A model generated the notes under the pieces. That model was not told the DNA's origin. It did not search any database and saw only the letters and a list, made by a program, of their open reading frames with translations. A program made the translations under genes and the position numbers. A DNA stretch of 64,000 nucleotides. Origin: Berberis thunbergii. Lineage: Eukaryota; Streptophyta; Magnoliopsida; Ranunculales; Berberidaceae. Location of the stretch: assembly GCA_003290165.1 (NCBI GenBank), contig QNQO01000592.1:372001-436000 (forward strand), in the 5' to 3' direction. Below, in pieces: positions 25,401-35,424 of this stretch. Within the stretch, counting starts at the first letter, position 1. Every line of letters starts with the position of its first letter.

Positions 25401-28400
25401 GTGCATTAATTAGGGAAGATATGGTGACACAAAAAGTTGTTTTTTAGTTTATATGCACAGTTGTTGTGTGTTTGAGGCTTAGAAACCTGGACATGAATGG
25501 TGCATGGGCCTATAGTTTAGCAATCGTGCATGCCTTCCACAAATGGATGTCTTGGGTTCAACTATTCTTAGAAGTTGAATTGCTCATATCATTAAGTAGT
25601 ACTAGAGCGTGGATTCGTTAGAGTCCATGATAGCTACATGTTGATTACCCTTAGGGTCAGTAATAACCTCTAGGCATGGCTTGAGGTGATGCAGATGCTT
25701 AGGTGGTTGGAGGGAAGACAAAATTTCATAGAGCAACATGGCCTGGGGCAGTGTGGATCGACGACTCTAGAGCCATATGGCTCCCTGTTCGAGTACCTTG
25801 CACAAATGGTCATGATAGCCTCGAGTTTAAATTTTTTTTGAGGCGTACGGTCAGCTATGAGCTTCAAATTGAGGCGATCCATTTTTAGTGTTTAGGCTTA
25901 AGCTTCGTAGTATAGGTACGATGCGTAACCCTTTTATGAACGAGGCTGGAGTCTCGTTTGTGATGGATCCAAGGAGTTAATTATTATACACGGATCATGT
26001 TATGTTATGTAATACTTTTTATGTTGTGTTTCTTGTTTTTATCAACTTATGTAGTCACAAGTCTTTATGACATGATATTGTGTACTATAATAGTTATAGA
26101 ATAGGAAAAAAAAAGCTTTATAAAAATTATTCTCAAGTATTTGCCCGTGTTACAATTGGATGTGGATGATTGGTAGTGGAAATCAATTAGTTATTTGGCA
26201 ATCATGTCAATTGATTAGCATGAGGCAATAAAGAATTATATTGATTAGGTTATTTAATTAGGACCATATTATTTATTGTAACTACTTTCATAGTACATGG
26301 AAATGAGAAGTGTTTTTGAGCATCATATTTTGTATGATGTTAATACTTTATAAGACTATTTGAATTTGACGTTAATATTTTATAAAACTATTTGAATTTG
26401 TTGTTTATTCATACATTCTAACGCAAAGGAAAATAAAAGCAATTTAAAGGGACAAACCTAGAAATTTCAATAGGAAGGAAACAATACAATTATTTTGTGG
26501 AATCTGGCCTAGGTGTCAAAGATAACTCAAAAGAAAAGTAGATTTTATTTTGTGGAATCTGGAGTGGCAACTTCAATTTACTATTTTTTCAAAAGGAAGG
26601 CTCGACTTCTATTAAAGGAAGGAAAAAAAAATACAAATAATCTACCAAGCATAATGAGTTAAATGTCCTTTACATAGTATAGGTTCTTAGAGATCACAAC
26701 ACCTTGCTCCTTCCTGTGTCGCAGGCTTCACAATACCATGCAAAAAACTCAAACCTGAGTGAACCCATGGTAAACAAAACTTCTTTAGAAGCATGTTGAC
26801 GTGGGTGGGGTGAGGTGAGGCGCGAAGGTCCACCACTAGAGCCCGAGCGGGGCGAGGAGCTGCTGCAACATAGCCTTTTTTTTAAAGGTAGAGTCGGAGA
26901 GATTTTATTTTGTTATCCCTCACTTTGACTAATGTATGGCCTTGTTACACTCTAAAGCTAGGGCTAGACACCTTGAAGATAAAATAAAAGCCGTTAGAGC
27001 TTTGGCGGAGCCGCAGTGGAGAGCTCGCCGAAAAGTGAGTCCAATACCATGCCAAAAGGAGACTATCCTGAGTCTTCATTTCTGATCCATAAGTAGCATA
27101 CTCTACCTTAATATTCCCTTTTATGAGATGATGTGTATTGAGTTGGCAGGCAATTTCAAACCACCTCGTAAATAAAGAAAGAAAATTTAGGAGTTTTCTC
27201 CATAGCAAGTATGCCTAAACTTTTTGTAAGAGGATGCAATAATAAAAACTCCATCTTTTCAAGGCTGGCTCATTTTCTTTGGCTATTGTAATGTCAATTG
27301 GCTCAACAAGGCTTAAATTCGAACCACTGAAGGTTTTTTTTTTTTTTTTTTGGACAATCATAATTACATTGCAGAATTTACTACGTTTGAAGGACCATAT
27401 TTTTCCAAATATAACAAGTTTTCCAATTTGATCTTTATTTAATAAAAAGTGCTTATTAGCTATAGTTTCACTCTGCATTCTTTTTGGCTACATTGTGCCA
27501 AAGTTGTATGTTTATTTACCCCCTCCTTTTATCTTGTGTTTTGAGAAATTGATTTTGAAATTACATAAACTTCGATCTCTATACTGGTTTTTATAATTGG
27601 TGCCATGTGCAAACTCAGATCAAGCCCTCTTGCTATTTCATCCATTTTCTGTGCATGTGCATGTGATGCACTATACTTGTTTTATATATTATGGGTCTGT
27701 TTGTGTATATTTTTTGTATGTTTATATACTTGTTATGTGGATACTGTAGTATTGATAATTTTTGGAAAGCTTTAACCAATAACCTGGACATTTTAGCCAG
27801 TGTGCAAGCAGTGCGTGCACCACACACCACTCTTGTGGCAAAATAAATGTCTCTTATTTTTCCACTAAATGCCAAATTCATGTCAGAAAGTATTGCAACT
27901 TAAGCAGTCATGAAATAAGAGATCATGCAGCATGAGAAACTTGTGTGGTGCACATTCTAACCTCCTAGGTCATGGTAAATAATGAGCCTACCACTTCTAG
28001 TGAAACTGGAATCTGTATTTTTCATTTAATCACATCAATAGAATTCTTTTATTTGTTGCAAGTCAAATCTAGTTTTTTCTTCTTTGATGGTGGTTAATCC
28101 ATTGATGCCATTATAGAGGTTTATTTCATTTGTTTTATGGACTATATTGCTTAATTTAAAAGCTTAAATGTTTTAGGAGTTCAGAACAATCGTAATTTAA
28201 AATTCGGAGCCCCTGTGATGTTTAAAGTCATCTGACCACGTACTTCTGTTTTCTGGTTTAGGAAACACAGATGTCCAAATATTCTTGAACTAGTACCAGT
28301 TAATCTGTTTTAATTTAAAAGCTTAAATGTTTTAGGAGTTCAGACTAGTCGCAATCTAAAATCCGGAGCCCCTGTAATGTTTAAAATCATCTGACCACAT

Positions 28401-28895
28401 ACTTCTCTTTTCTGGTTTAGGAAACACAGATGTCCAAATATTCTTGAACTAGTACCAGTTAATCTGTTTTGATTGCATGTGCAGGACCCGGAAAAGATTA
28501 AAAGGAAAAAGCTGTCTCCCTCATCAAAGCGAGAGGATAATTTTTGTGGAGAAGCTAAATCTGTTGCTCAACCACGATTTGCACAAGAAAGAATTGTTAA
28601 AGATGGTAATCGAGTTTTAACTCCTCCCAGCAGAGTGACTTCCAGTCATACATTACTCAAGCAGCACCTTAGTCCATCAGGACGGACATCCAACAAATCC
28701 ATTAGTGGTTCTAGTTTGGATCGACCAAAACAAGATAAGATAAAGGTCAATACAAGCGCGTTTCTAGAAGACGCAAGGAAAACAATGGATGGTACTTTGT
28801 TGAAGAAAAAACTAAAGAGAAAATCAGGATCAGATGTTGGGGACATACATTCCCGACCGGAGAAATACCCCAACGACAGGGAAAGGAAGGACTGA
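7700..28895 (+). CDS. UBN: Ubinuclein / HPC2-domain histone chaperone subunit (HIRA complex)
   Basis: Ubinucleins belong to the nuclear HIRA complex, which deposits histone H3.3. Thirteen coding exons join in frame at GT-AG sites: 7700-8026, 9591-9674, 9918-10007, 10403-10479, 12817-13324, 13844-13943, 14037-14149, 14284-14367, 14634-14759, 16507-16647, 16746-16787, 17078-17179 and 28485-28895, giving 734 residues. A Gly/Ser tract lies near residues 17-35. The HPC2-related domain is at about 138-193, with the YDTEDSFIDDADL core split across exons 3 and 4 followed by FFVNRGKLE. A basic nuclear-localisation stretch lies at 205-210. The ubinuclein middle region is at about 536-598 (AMEDKICEIYDLYVE, LAELWPSGYMDNHGIK). 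A basic tail ends at 734. The start at 7700 is the first ATG in frame with the conserved exon 1; an open frame upstream has no ATG. The last intron is 11.3 kb and full of transposons. Identity is secure; UBN1 versus UBN2 is not decided. Confidence 0.92.
8774..8963. mobile_element. Foldback Mutator-like MITE, copy 1 (190 bp), in ubinuclein intron 1
   Basis: The element starts GGAAAATTCTA and ends with the related inverted CAAAGCTC-type terminus. A perfect 9-bp target-site duplication ATGTGCAAA lies at 8765-8773 and 8964-8972. Two arms of about 75-85 bp fold back on each other, with the sequence around 'cctcgagatga' nearest the loop. The arms of this copy have drifted more than those of the other three. 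A 9-bp duplication points to the Mutator superfamily. The rest of intron 1 (8027-9590) is AT-rich with nothing else recognised. Confidence 0.85.
10480..12816. other. Ubinuclein intron 4, with mobile-element debris
   Basis: A 2.3-kb intron. Near 10770-10890 it holds a patch rich in self-complementary 'gtgtccgacacg' motifs, like that at 40080-40650, so a small terminal-inverted-repeat element probably inserted here. The stretch 11050-12700 carries no open frame of note and no recognised family. A T-tract lies at 11626-11646. Confidence 0.4.
14760..16506. other. Ubinuclein intron 9, with a G23 homopolymer
   Basis: A 1.7-kb intron without a supported gene. A run of 23 G residues lies at 16013-16035, and a G-rich patch lies near 14856-14877. 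Both are on the sense strand, so the pre-mRNA would carry them. The rest is ordinary AT-rich intron sequence. Confidence 0.5.
17919..18560 (-). mobile_element. RTE-type LINE, 5'-truncated copy, in ubinuclein intron 12
   Basis: Reverse-oriented 3' end of a non-LTR retrotransposon, closely similar to 55745-56345. It ends with a (CAT)n run at 17921-17944, which on the element strand is the trinucleotide tail typical of RTE elements. Conserved blocks include 'tcggctacacatattttg', 'aaccacgttaaac' and 'gtagagcatggctggtcgaac'. Only the post-RT tail of the ORF remains, broken by stops. Confidence 0.75.
18561..19855. other. Intron 12 stretch, no recognised feature
   Basis: No open frame here shows a domain I know. 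Composition is purine-rich around 18600-19150, with no clean repeat boundary. It may be further LINE-derived sequence because it lies between two LINE relics, but I cannot show it. Confidence 0.35.
19856..20560 (-). pseudogene. L1-type LINE relic, 3' region
   Basis: Read on the minus strand, the segment includes ...LTLFGRWA followed by a stop and then VVWVIWRKMNNQVFK. This resembles the C-terminal region of plant L1 ORF2 proteins, where a W-x-x-W-x-x-N-x-x-F pattern precedes the end. Several stops interrupt it. The plus-strand frame at 20188-20550 is its antisense shadow. The reverse-transcriptase core is absent. Confidence 0.5.
20928..21504. repeat. Direct tandem duplication, 301 and 276 bp units
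   Basis: Unit 1 (20928-21228) and unit 2 (21229-21504) are almost identical by eye, both starting 'ctgttgttaattgtcacatt' and ending 'atggacatagacag'. Unit 2 lacks about 25 bp present near 21092-21117 of unit 1. The near identity implies a recent duplication inside intron 12. No coding content is visible. Confidence 0.9.
22386..22446. repeat. ATT trinucleotide microsatellite
   Basis: A run of ATT units, interrupted early by 'tttttgtt' and then perfect for about 17 units, in intron 12. It lies about 395 bp before the candidate alternative exon. Confidence 0.9.
22841..22942 (+). CDS. Candidate alternative or captured terminal exon in ubinuclein intron 12
   Basis: After a good acceptor (branch-like 'cactaacatg' about 30 bp upstream and 'ttaaactcag' at the junction) an open stretch of 33 codons runs to a TGA at 22940-22942. 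It encodes an acidic segment (DVDEEDEESSTD) ending in IKPSGAMD. It is in phase 0, exactly the phase left by exon 12 (ending 17179), so splicing to it would replace the normal 136-residue basic tail with a short acidic one. The composition is coding-like amid AT-rich intron. Alternatively it is the last exon of another gene carried in with the surrounding insertions; no other exons of such a gene are visible. I do not recognise the peptide. Confidence 0.4.
   Translation, partial: EAIIDVDEEDEESSTDTLSKHAYKEIKPSGAMD
22943..28151. other. Intron 12, distal 5 kb, no recognised gene
   Basis: AT-rich sequence with homopolymer tracts (T-tract near 23430-23450). A possible tRNA-derived SINE relic lies near 25510-25560, with weak box-A and box-B-like words. 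A duplicated phrase 'attttgtggaatctgg' occurs near 26495 and 26549. The scattered open frames (for example 26945-27208 and 27633-27881, minus) have no recognisable domain. Confidence 0.35.
28152..28469. repeat. 159-bp direct tandem duplication abutting the last exon's acceptor
   Basis: Units 28152-28310 and 28311-28469 have exactly the same period and differ at only about ten positions by eye. The second unit ends 15 bp before the acceptor of the final ubinuclein exon (28485). Each unit contains a pyrimidine-rich 'tctggtttag' that looks like a 3' splice site, so decoy acceptors lie upstream of the real one. Confidence 0.9.
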
Positions 28896-29500
28896 ATCCC
28901 AGCAATCACCATATTTCAAGCCACCCCAACAGAGCCAGCCTTCCTTCTGCCGATCTCCTGAGCTGCGAACAGTTCAGCTAACTAGACCACTGCAATAGTT
29001 AAATTGCCAATATTTGTCTGTCATTTTTTCGGTAGCTGCAGAAGGTTAAAGCATGAACCGCCTTCTTAGTCTGCCATACAACACTGCAGGTTCTTCACAC
29101 CCTGAGGAGTTCAACATCCAGCCAAAAGATCCAAGTATTCCATCAAAACATGATGCTCATCCATCCTAGCCTGCATAATGCTATTTCCTATCGTATCCTG
29201 CTGGTATGCTGTTGGTCTGCTGGTGCATGGCTTTGATGGTCAAGGCTTTTGTTATTCTGGATGATGAGTGTATTTATTTCAGGGCAATTTGTATTTAGGA
29301 CAGGCCACAATGCATTAAAGAGGAATTACTTCAGAGATTTTGCAGTTTTATTTGATTTATAATGCCAGTCGTTAGTTACAGTACCAATCGATTCTTTGAG
29401 GCTGGGTGTTGAAGAAAATTCCTAGTGCTTGTAGAGGATTACTATAAACAAATTCTAGTGCATTCGAACTCTGGAAAAATAAATAAGTAGATAAATAATT
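28896..29500 (+). other. Probable 3' UTR of the ubinuclein gene
   Basis: Follows the TGA at 28893-28895. An 'aataaataagtagataaataa' region at 29479-29500 offers plant-type polyadenylation signals, with no better candidate closer to the stop. No open frame of note lies inside. Confidence 0.45.
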
Positions 29501-29518
29501 TATACTACTATTGCTAAA

Positions 29519-29636
29519 GGTGTGATGCCCTGGCGGATGATATCACTAGGTCACAGGGTTGATCCCAGTCGGCAACTTATGGTGTGAGAGGGGTTATGGG
29601 GGTTAAGGGAAAAAAAAAAAAAAAAAAAAAAAAAAA
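29519..29636 (+). mobile_element. Probable SINE with A-tail
   Basis: A segment of about 90 bp containing 'tgatgccctggcggatga' and a box-B-like 'ggttgatccca' leads into 'gggttaaggg' and a pure A-tract of about 30 bases (29609-29636). A diverged relative with the same 'ggtcacaaggtcgaacc' and 'gggttaaggg' words lies at 46735-46812. The RNA polymerase III box pattern plus A-tail fits a tRNA-derived SINE. No clear target-site duplication was found. Confidence 0.45.
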
Positions 29637-29776
29637 CTCAATCATTTTCACCATTGTGAGGTCATTTTTACTTAACTTTCTTTTCCCATTGTGAGGTCAA
29701 ATATCACCATTGTGAGGTCATTTTTACTTTACTTTCATATTTGACCATTGTGAGGTCAAATATTTCTTTCTTTCTA

Positions 29777-29977
29777 GAGAAATTCTACACGTCGAGGAAG
29801 TGGGTGAGGAAAACAGCGAGGGGAGGGAGGTGGAGGGGGTGGGACCGTCCATCCCCCTCGGGATGCATGTTTGAAAAATGGAGGCACACATCTCGAGGGG
29901 GATGGACGGTCCCACCCCCTCCACCTCCCTCCCCTCGCTGTTTTCCTCGCCCACTTCCTTGATGTGTAGAATTTCTC
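29777..29977. mobile_element. Foldback Mutator-like MITE, copy 2 (201 bp), 3' of the ubinuclein gene
   Basis: Perfect terminal GAGAAATTCTA / TAGAATTTCTC, flanked by a perfect 9-bp target-site duplication TTCTTTCTA (29768-29776, 29978-29986). Two arms of about 85 bp pair almost base for base, around a short loop near 29870-29890. It lies about 880 bp past the ubinuclein stop codon. The overlapping open frames on both strands are products of the hairpin, not genes. Confidence 0.95.
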
Positions 29978-30031
29978 TTCTTTCTATGGAACATACCCTT
30001 CTTTAAAAAAAAAAAAGCACACTTAGTAACT

Positions 30032-30560
30032 TTTTAGAGAGTTCATGAAATGTGAAAGCTACATTTTTTTTCCTGTTGTAGCATCTCTTAATATTTTTCT
30101 GGTTTCATCTGTGTTACAAAACTTGTGGTATGTAGAGCTCAAAAAAACCCCTAAATCGAATTCTCGTTCCCTCGCTTGCTCTTCATCAATCAATCACTCG
30201 ATTTCATCATCATCCACCAAATGATGACGCCGAAGATAACGAAAACCTTTTAGAGAGTACATGAAATGTGAAAGATAAATTTTCCTTTTCCAGTTGTGTC
30301 ATCTCTTAATATTTTTCTGGTTTCATCTGTGTTACAAAAGTTGTGGTATGTAGAGCTCAAAAAAACCCCTAAATCGAATTCTCGTTCCCTCGCTCGCTCT
30401 TCATCAATCAATCACTCGGTTTCATCATCATCCACCAAATGATGACGCCGAAGATAACGAAAACCTTTTAGAGAGTACATGAAATGTGAAATATACATTT
30501 TCCTTTTCCAGTTGTGTCATCTCTTAATATTTTTCTGGTTTCATCTGTGTTGTAAAACTT
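30032..30560. repeat. 217-bp tandem array, about 2.4 units
   Basis: Units begin at 30032, 30248 and 30466 with 'ttttagagag', giving periods of 216 and 218 bp. The third copy is partial, stopping near 30560. Each full unit carries a leader-like C/T-rich stretch ('ctcgttccctcgct', 'caatcaatcactcg') followed by 'ccaaATGATGACGCCGAAG', a start-codon-like context whose frame closes within about 12 codons. This looks like duplicated 5'-leader DNA of some gene, but no coding body follows. Confidence 0.85.
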
Positions 30561-32105
30561 GTGGTATTTGGGACATGTGTTTATCTTTTTCTTGTCCCCA
30601 TCAAAGATAAATTTTAAAACAAAACCATATAAATATCATATAATCCTTTACCAAAAAAATAAATACATATCATATAATCTTTGTTACAAAACTACTTCAT
30701 GATAAAATGATGACAAAAAAGGCCCAGGTTCAGGAGGATCCAACACCCCTCAATCTTCCGGCCTTAACAAAACTCAACACCACATCTCACACCTCACCGC
30801 TTTACCCTTCCCACTAAACAAAGCCCCTAAAAATTAAATCAATCGGGTTCACCATCATCACCGACCAAACAACAATTCTAGCTTGCCATGTTTGCTAGCA
30901 TTTTTTGAGTTTTTTTTAACACTTTTATCCGTTATATAGATAGTGTCTGTGGTTGTGTTTCAAAGAGAAGAGGTAAAAAAAAAAAAAAAACTAGCAAACA
31001 TGGCTGGTTAGATTTACTCCCCACCAAATGATAACGAAAGCCTTCACAAGGACGAACTTGTTCCTCTAGAAAAACATTGGTCCCGCCAGAGATCTTTGAC
31101 ACTCTATTTGACTTTTTTATTCTTGTACTTTCATTCCAGTAGATATGAATCAATCTTGGATTTGGACTTGACTATGTTGAGTGCAAACCCTACATATTTT
31201 AACACCCACCGACTACCAATCATCTCCTCCCCCCAACACTTAACATACACTTCAATCAATCCATTTCATTTTTATTTGATTTCATTTGATTGAGAAACAC
31301 TTTTGGTTTTGTGTGTTTATTTGTTTGTTTGTTTCTTCACGTGACAAGTTCGAGTATCTCAACTCAAAGCCAAAGGATGCAATCTACTCGATAAAATGTC
31401 TCTACATTGTTTCTTGTTGTGTTCATATGGAACCCATTTGCACGAGAATCTAGGGTTTTTGTTTAGGGCATTTGAAAGCGAGTCAAACATAATTATTATT
31501 ATTAGGTTAAACAAGTAGTTAGAAGAGTGACGTTAATTAGTTTTTTTTTTAACTCAAATTTCTCCAAAGTATTAAATAAGTGTTGCATGTGTGATTTTGT
31601 CACCAGGTTTTCACTGTGTACTTTCCTGCGCAGAAGAAAATGCAGAGTTACCTAGACTTGGAGCTTTTACATGTTGCCTTGCAATGTCAACGTATTTCCT
31701 TTCATGACTATACATACTTTGAGTCGATCAAGGATTGCTAGTTGGACAGAGGAGTTGTCCGACTTGGTGGAATAATATATGATCTCCTTGCACCAATACA
31801 ATGAAACACTCCGTGAGTATATCTTTCACCAATACTCACACAGAAGATGGTCGAATCCACAAAAAGAAAGTCAAGTTCATGAATCTGAATGTGTTGGAGA
31901 AGTTTCCAAATCCGAAAGATGAGGAACCAGTTGTGGATGTTACTCTTATTGAGATGGATGAAATGGTTAATTCTTTGAAGGTGGATACCCTTGAAATTTC
32001 ACACAAGTATAAGCTTACAAAAGGGGAGACGTAGTAATAATAAAAAATTGAATTTTCTAAAAATGATATTTTAGATCTCCTGCATCAACTATTATTAATT
32101 CCGAT
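30561..32105. other. Intergenic stretch with one small unassigned ORF
   Basis: Mostly AT-rich, with an A-tract at 30974-30990. On the plus strand 31801-32034 encodes 77 residues, from MKHSVSIS to KLTKGET, rich in Lys, Glu and Asp. It could be a captured exon because upstream codons around 31700-31800 also read as mostly open in a neighbouring frame, with stops. I do not recognise it and find no splice structure. Confidence 0.3.
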
Positions 32106-32110
32106 AAGAG

Positions 32111-32354
32111 TGTTAAGAATCAAAAGCAATACTCAACTATATCTGGGAAAGATGATTCATTTTATTGAACGAACTTAGGCTTTAAATAGCCTTTACAACC
32201 TTTAATAGAAAGGAGAAAACTAGTTCATGTTAGCAACTAACCAACGTGACCTAAGCAACTGACTGAGAAATCAAATACAAGAAACAAGTATCCTAAAGAC
32301 TAGGGCTTATTCAAACAGAATTCAAATCCTAACTGAACCTTGACTTTCTCTTCA
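32111..32354 (-). repeat. Copia 3' LTR (244 bp)
   Basis: Homologous to 36377-36643 along its whole length, lacking one copy of a 22-bp unit. Inverted terminal dinucleotides TG...CA are present. Adjoining AAGAG is the target-site duplication. Confidence 0.92.
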
Positions 32355-32418
32355 TTCCCTCCCTTAAACTAGTTCCCAGCTGCAACTAGTTTAACTTAGG
32401 AACTTGACAAACTCCCAA

Positions 32419-35412
32419 CTAACCCCGAAAAGTCTGAAATGCATCTAAGGTAAGTGGCTTTGTCATCTCATCTGCCAGCTGATATTGTGTTCCACAATAG
32501 ACCAACTCGACGACTCCCTCTCGAGTGAGATCACGAAGAAAATGGAACCGCACATCAATATGCTTGCTCCGACCATGCAACACAGGATTTTTTGAAAGCT
32601 TAATCGTGAAACTATTATCACAAAGAACAATGGTGCACTTACTTTGTTCCAGACCCAGCTTTTCAAGTATTGTCGTCATCCATACAGCTTGGCTAGCACA
32701 ACCTGCTGCAGCTACAAACTCTGTTTCAGTGGTCGAGAGTGTGACTATAGGCTGCTTCCTTGAAGACCAAGCAATTGCTCCAGACCCCAACATAAACATA
32801 TACCCTGACGTACTTTTGCAGTCATTCGAATCCCCTGCGTAATTGCTATCTGTAAAGCCAACTAACCCTTCACACCCTCCCTTCTTGTAGAAAATCCCGA
32901 GCTCAGTGGTTCCCTTCAAATATCTAAATATCTTCTTGGCTGCCATCAAGTGTAACTCAGTGGGTTTTGCCATGTATCCGCTGATCAAACTCACTGCATA
33001 CATAATGTCCGGCTTTGTAGCCGTTAAATACATAAGGCAACCTACCATCTGCTTAAACAAAGTCTTATCAACTCGGACTCCTTTTTCATCATTAAAAAGC
33101 TTACAACCTGGAACAATGGGATTATGAACCAGATTGCAACTCTCCATTTTAAATCTTTTCAACACCTCCAAAGCATACTTCCTTTGGCTAATATATATTC
33201 CATCTGACCTTTGTAGCACTTCTATGCCAAGAAAGAATTTCATTCTCCCCAAATCACTCATGTCAAACTCTCTCAACATGGAACTTTTAAATTCATCAAA
33301 CATAAATTCATCATTGCTAGTGAATATTAAATCATCAACATATAGACTGACAATGATAATCTTACCTCCCTCCTTCGTCTTAATGAAAAGGGTGTGCTCA
33401 CTATAACACTTCTCAAAGCTTTGACTGGTGAAATGTTCTTCAATACGACTGAACCAAGCTCGTGGAGGTTGTTTCAGTCCATAGAGTGCCTTTTTCAGCC
33501 TATATACTTTTGAGAATTGTTCTTCACTTCATAACCCTTAGGGTGCTCCACATACACTTCTTCATTAAGGTCCCCATGCAAGAAAGCCGATTTGACATCA
33601 AGTTGATAAAGAATCCAACCCTTTTGAGCTGCTAACGCCACAATCATTCTCACTGTGTCCATCCTCGCAACTGGTGCAAATACCTCTATGTAGTCCACTC
33701 CTTGTTGTTGCACAAACCCCTTCGCCACCAATCTTGCTTTGAACTTATCCACTTCTCCATTTTCTTTCAATTTGGTCTTATAGACCCATTTCACTCCAAT
33801 CTTCTTCGCACCTTGAGGCAAGTCAGTGAGTTCCCATGTGTTATTCCACTCTATTGCTTTTATTTCCATATCCATAGCCATCCTCCATTTTTCATGCCTT
33901 ACTGCCTCCTCAAAATGTATCGGATCCGATGAAGCAGATGAAGCAAAGTTGGCACCTATGTCTTCTTCCTCCGAGAGCCCTTCTCCACTAACATAATCAT
34001 TCATCCACACTGAAGGTCCTCTGTCTCTTCCTTCTTCTGAGCTCGATGACTCTCCTCCATTCTCCTCATTTAAAGAGTTGTCTGGTTCCTCTACATTAGC
34101 TTCTTCTTCTCCATTATCTTCCTCATTATCCCATTCCAAATCATCTATGACATGTTCTTCATAACTCCTATCCCAGATCCACGACTTGTCCTCCTCAAAA
34201 ACTACATCTCTGCTTATAACTACCTTCTTTGCAACTGGATCATAGAGCCTATATGCCTTAGACTCATCACTCACTCCAAACAGCACACATGGAACACTCT
34301 TTGCATCCAATTTTGTTCTTCTCACATCAGGGACATGCACATGTGCCACGCACCCGAACACCCTAAAATGTGCCACTGAGGGTTTGCTTGTTTGATTTTT
34401 CACCGCTAGTGTAGGACTCCGATTCAAAACATTCGTCGTCCAATTTACTGCTTCCGGCAAAAAAGTCTTAGGGATCTTGTTTTCAGACAGCATGCATCGA
34501 ACCATGTTCATCATTGTTTGATTTTTTCGTTCAGCTACTCCGATCTGTTGTGGAGTATATGCTGCCGTCAATTGCCTTTTGATTCCATGCTCAATACAGA
34601 ATTCACTGAACTCAGAAGATGTGAATTCTTCTCCTCGATCTGTTCTTAAGCATTTAATAAATCCTCCCACCTCCTTCTCCACACAACTCTTAAAACGTTT
34701 AAACATATTCAATGCCTCTGATTTCTCTACCAAGAAATAAGTCCAAGCTTTTCTAGTAAAATCATCAATGAAACATATGAGGTACCTCTTTTTGCTATTG
34801 GAGATGGGAGAGATTGGTCCGCATAGATCTACATGAATAAGTTGAAGCTTCTCTGTGGCTCTCCAATTGCTGTTCTTTGGGATTGGATCCCTGTGTTGCT
34901 TCCCAATCAAGCAATTTTCACACACCGTCGATGGAGGCCTGAATTGAGGCATGCCATGCACCATATTTCTGAATTGGAGAGTCCTCAACCCCTTGTAACT
35001 CAAGTGTCTGTACCGGCAATGCCATAGATGTGCCAAGTCTTGTATTGATGTTTAGAGGCAGGATGGATTTTGAGACAGAGAGTTTGCTGATAATACAAAC
35101 ATCCTATTCGTTGTCATATCAGTTTGTATTATGAGCCCCTTTTCTGGATGATAGATCTTGAGTTTCCCTTGTTTAATGAGGATTGCCAATCATCGTTCTT
35201 GTAGTTGTCCTGATACTCAGAAGATTATTTTTAAGCTCTGGTACATAATAAACTTCACTAACAAGATGAGCAAAGCCACTTACTTTCAGCCTTACATTGC
35301 CTCTGCCCAACACATCCATCCTTGTGTTGTTTCCCAACTTCACTTTGTGCCTGAAATCTTCATTTAAGTCATAGAATAGGCTCTTGTCACCACACATGTG
35401 GTTGCTACATCC
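32419..35412 (-). pseudogene. Copia pol region: protease, integrase, reverse transcriptase, RNase H; broken
   Basis: Protease: the DSGCSNHMCG motif lies near 35387-35416, with a stop codon just before it. Integrase: in the frame starting 35036 an HHCC zinc-binding head is followed by catalytic D70, D133 and E169, spaced D-x62-D-x35-E as in copia. Reverse transcriptase: begins in the same frame, which ends at 33495 after a one-base deletion near 33505. The remainder reads on in the next frame with YVDD at 33331-33342. RNase H: ends at 32419 with the LADEMTKPL block. All catalytic signatures seen are intact, but the reading frame is split at least twice, so this copy is non-autonomous now. Confidence 0.9.
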
Positions 35413-35424
35413 AGAGTCTAGAAA

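Noticed and set aside
25670..25888. Overlapping frames of 61-70 codons on both strands
   Set aside because: No domain, no splice structure, and composition equal to the surrounding intron; possibly part of an old SINE or LTR but not definable.
29724..29994. Overlapping open frames on both strands with Gly, Arg and Pro-rich products
   Set aside because: They lie wholly within the foldback element and mirror each other because the DNA is a hairpin. The same applies to frames at 8759-8971, 38801-39016 and 46956-47174.
32525..35367. Plus-strand frames across the copia element
   Set aside because: All are antisense shadows of the gag-pol region.
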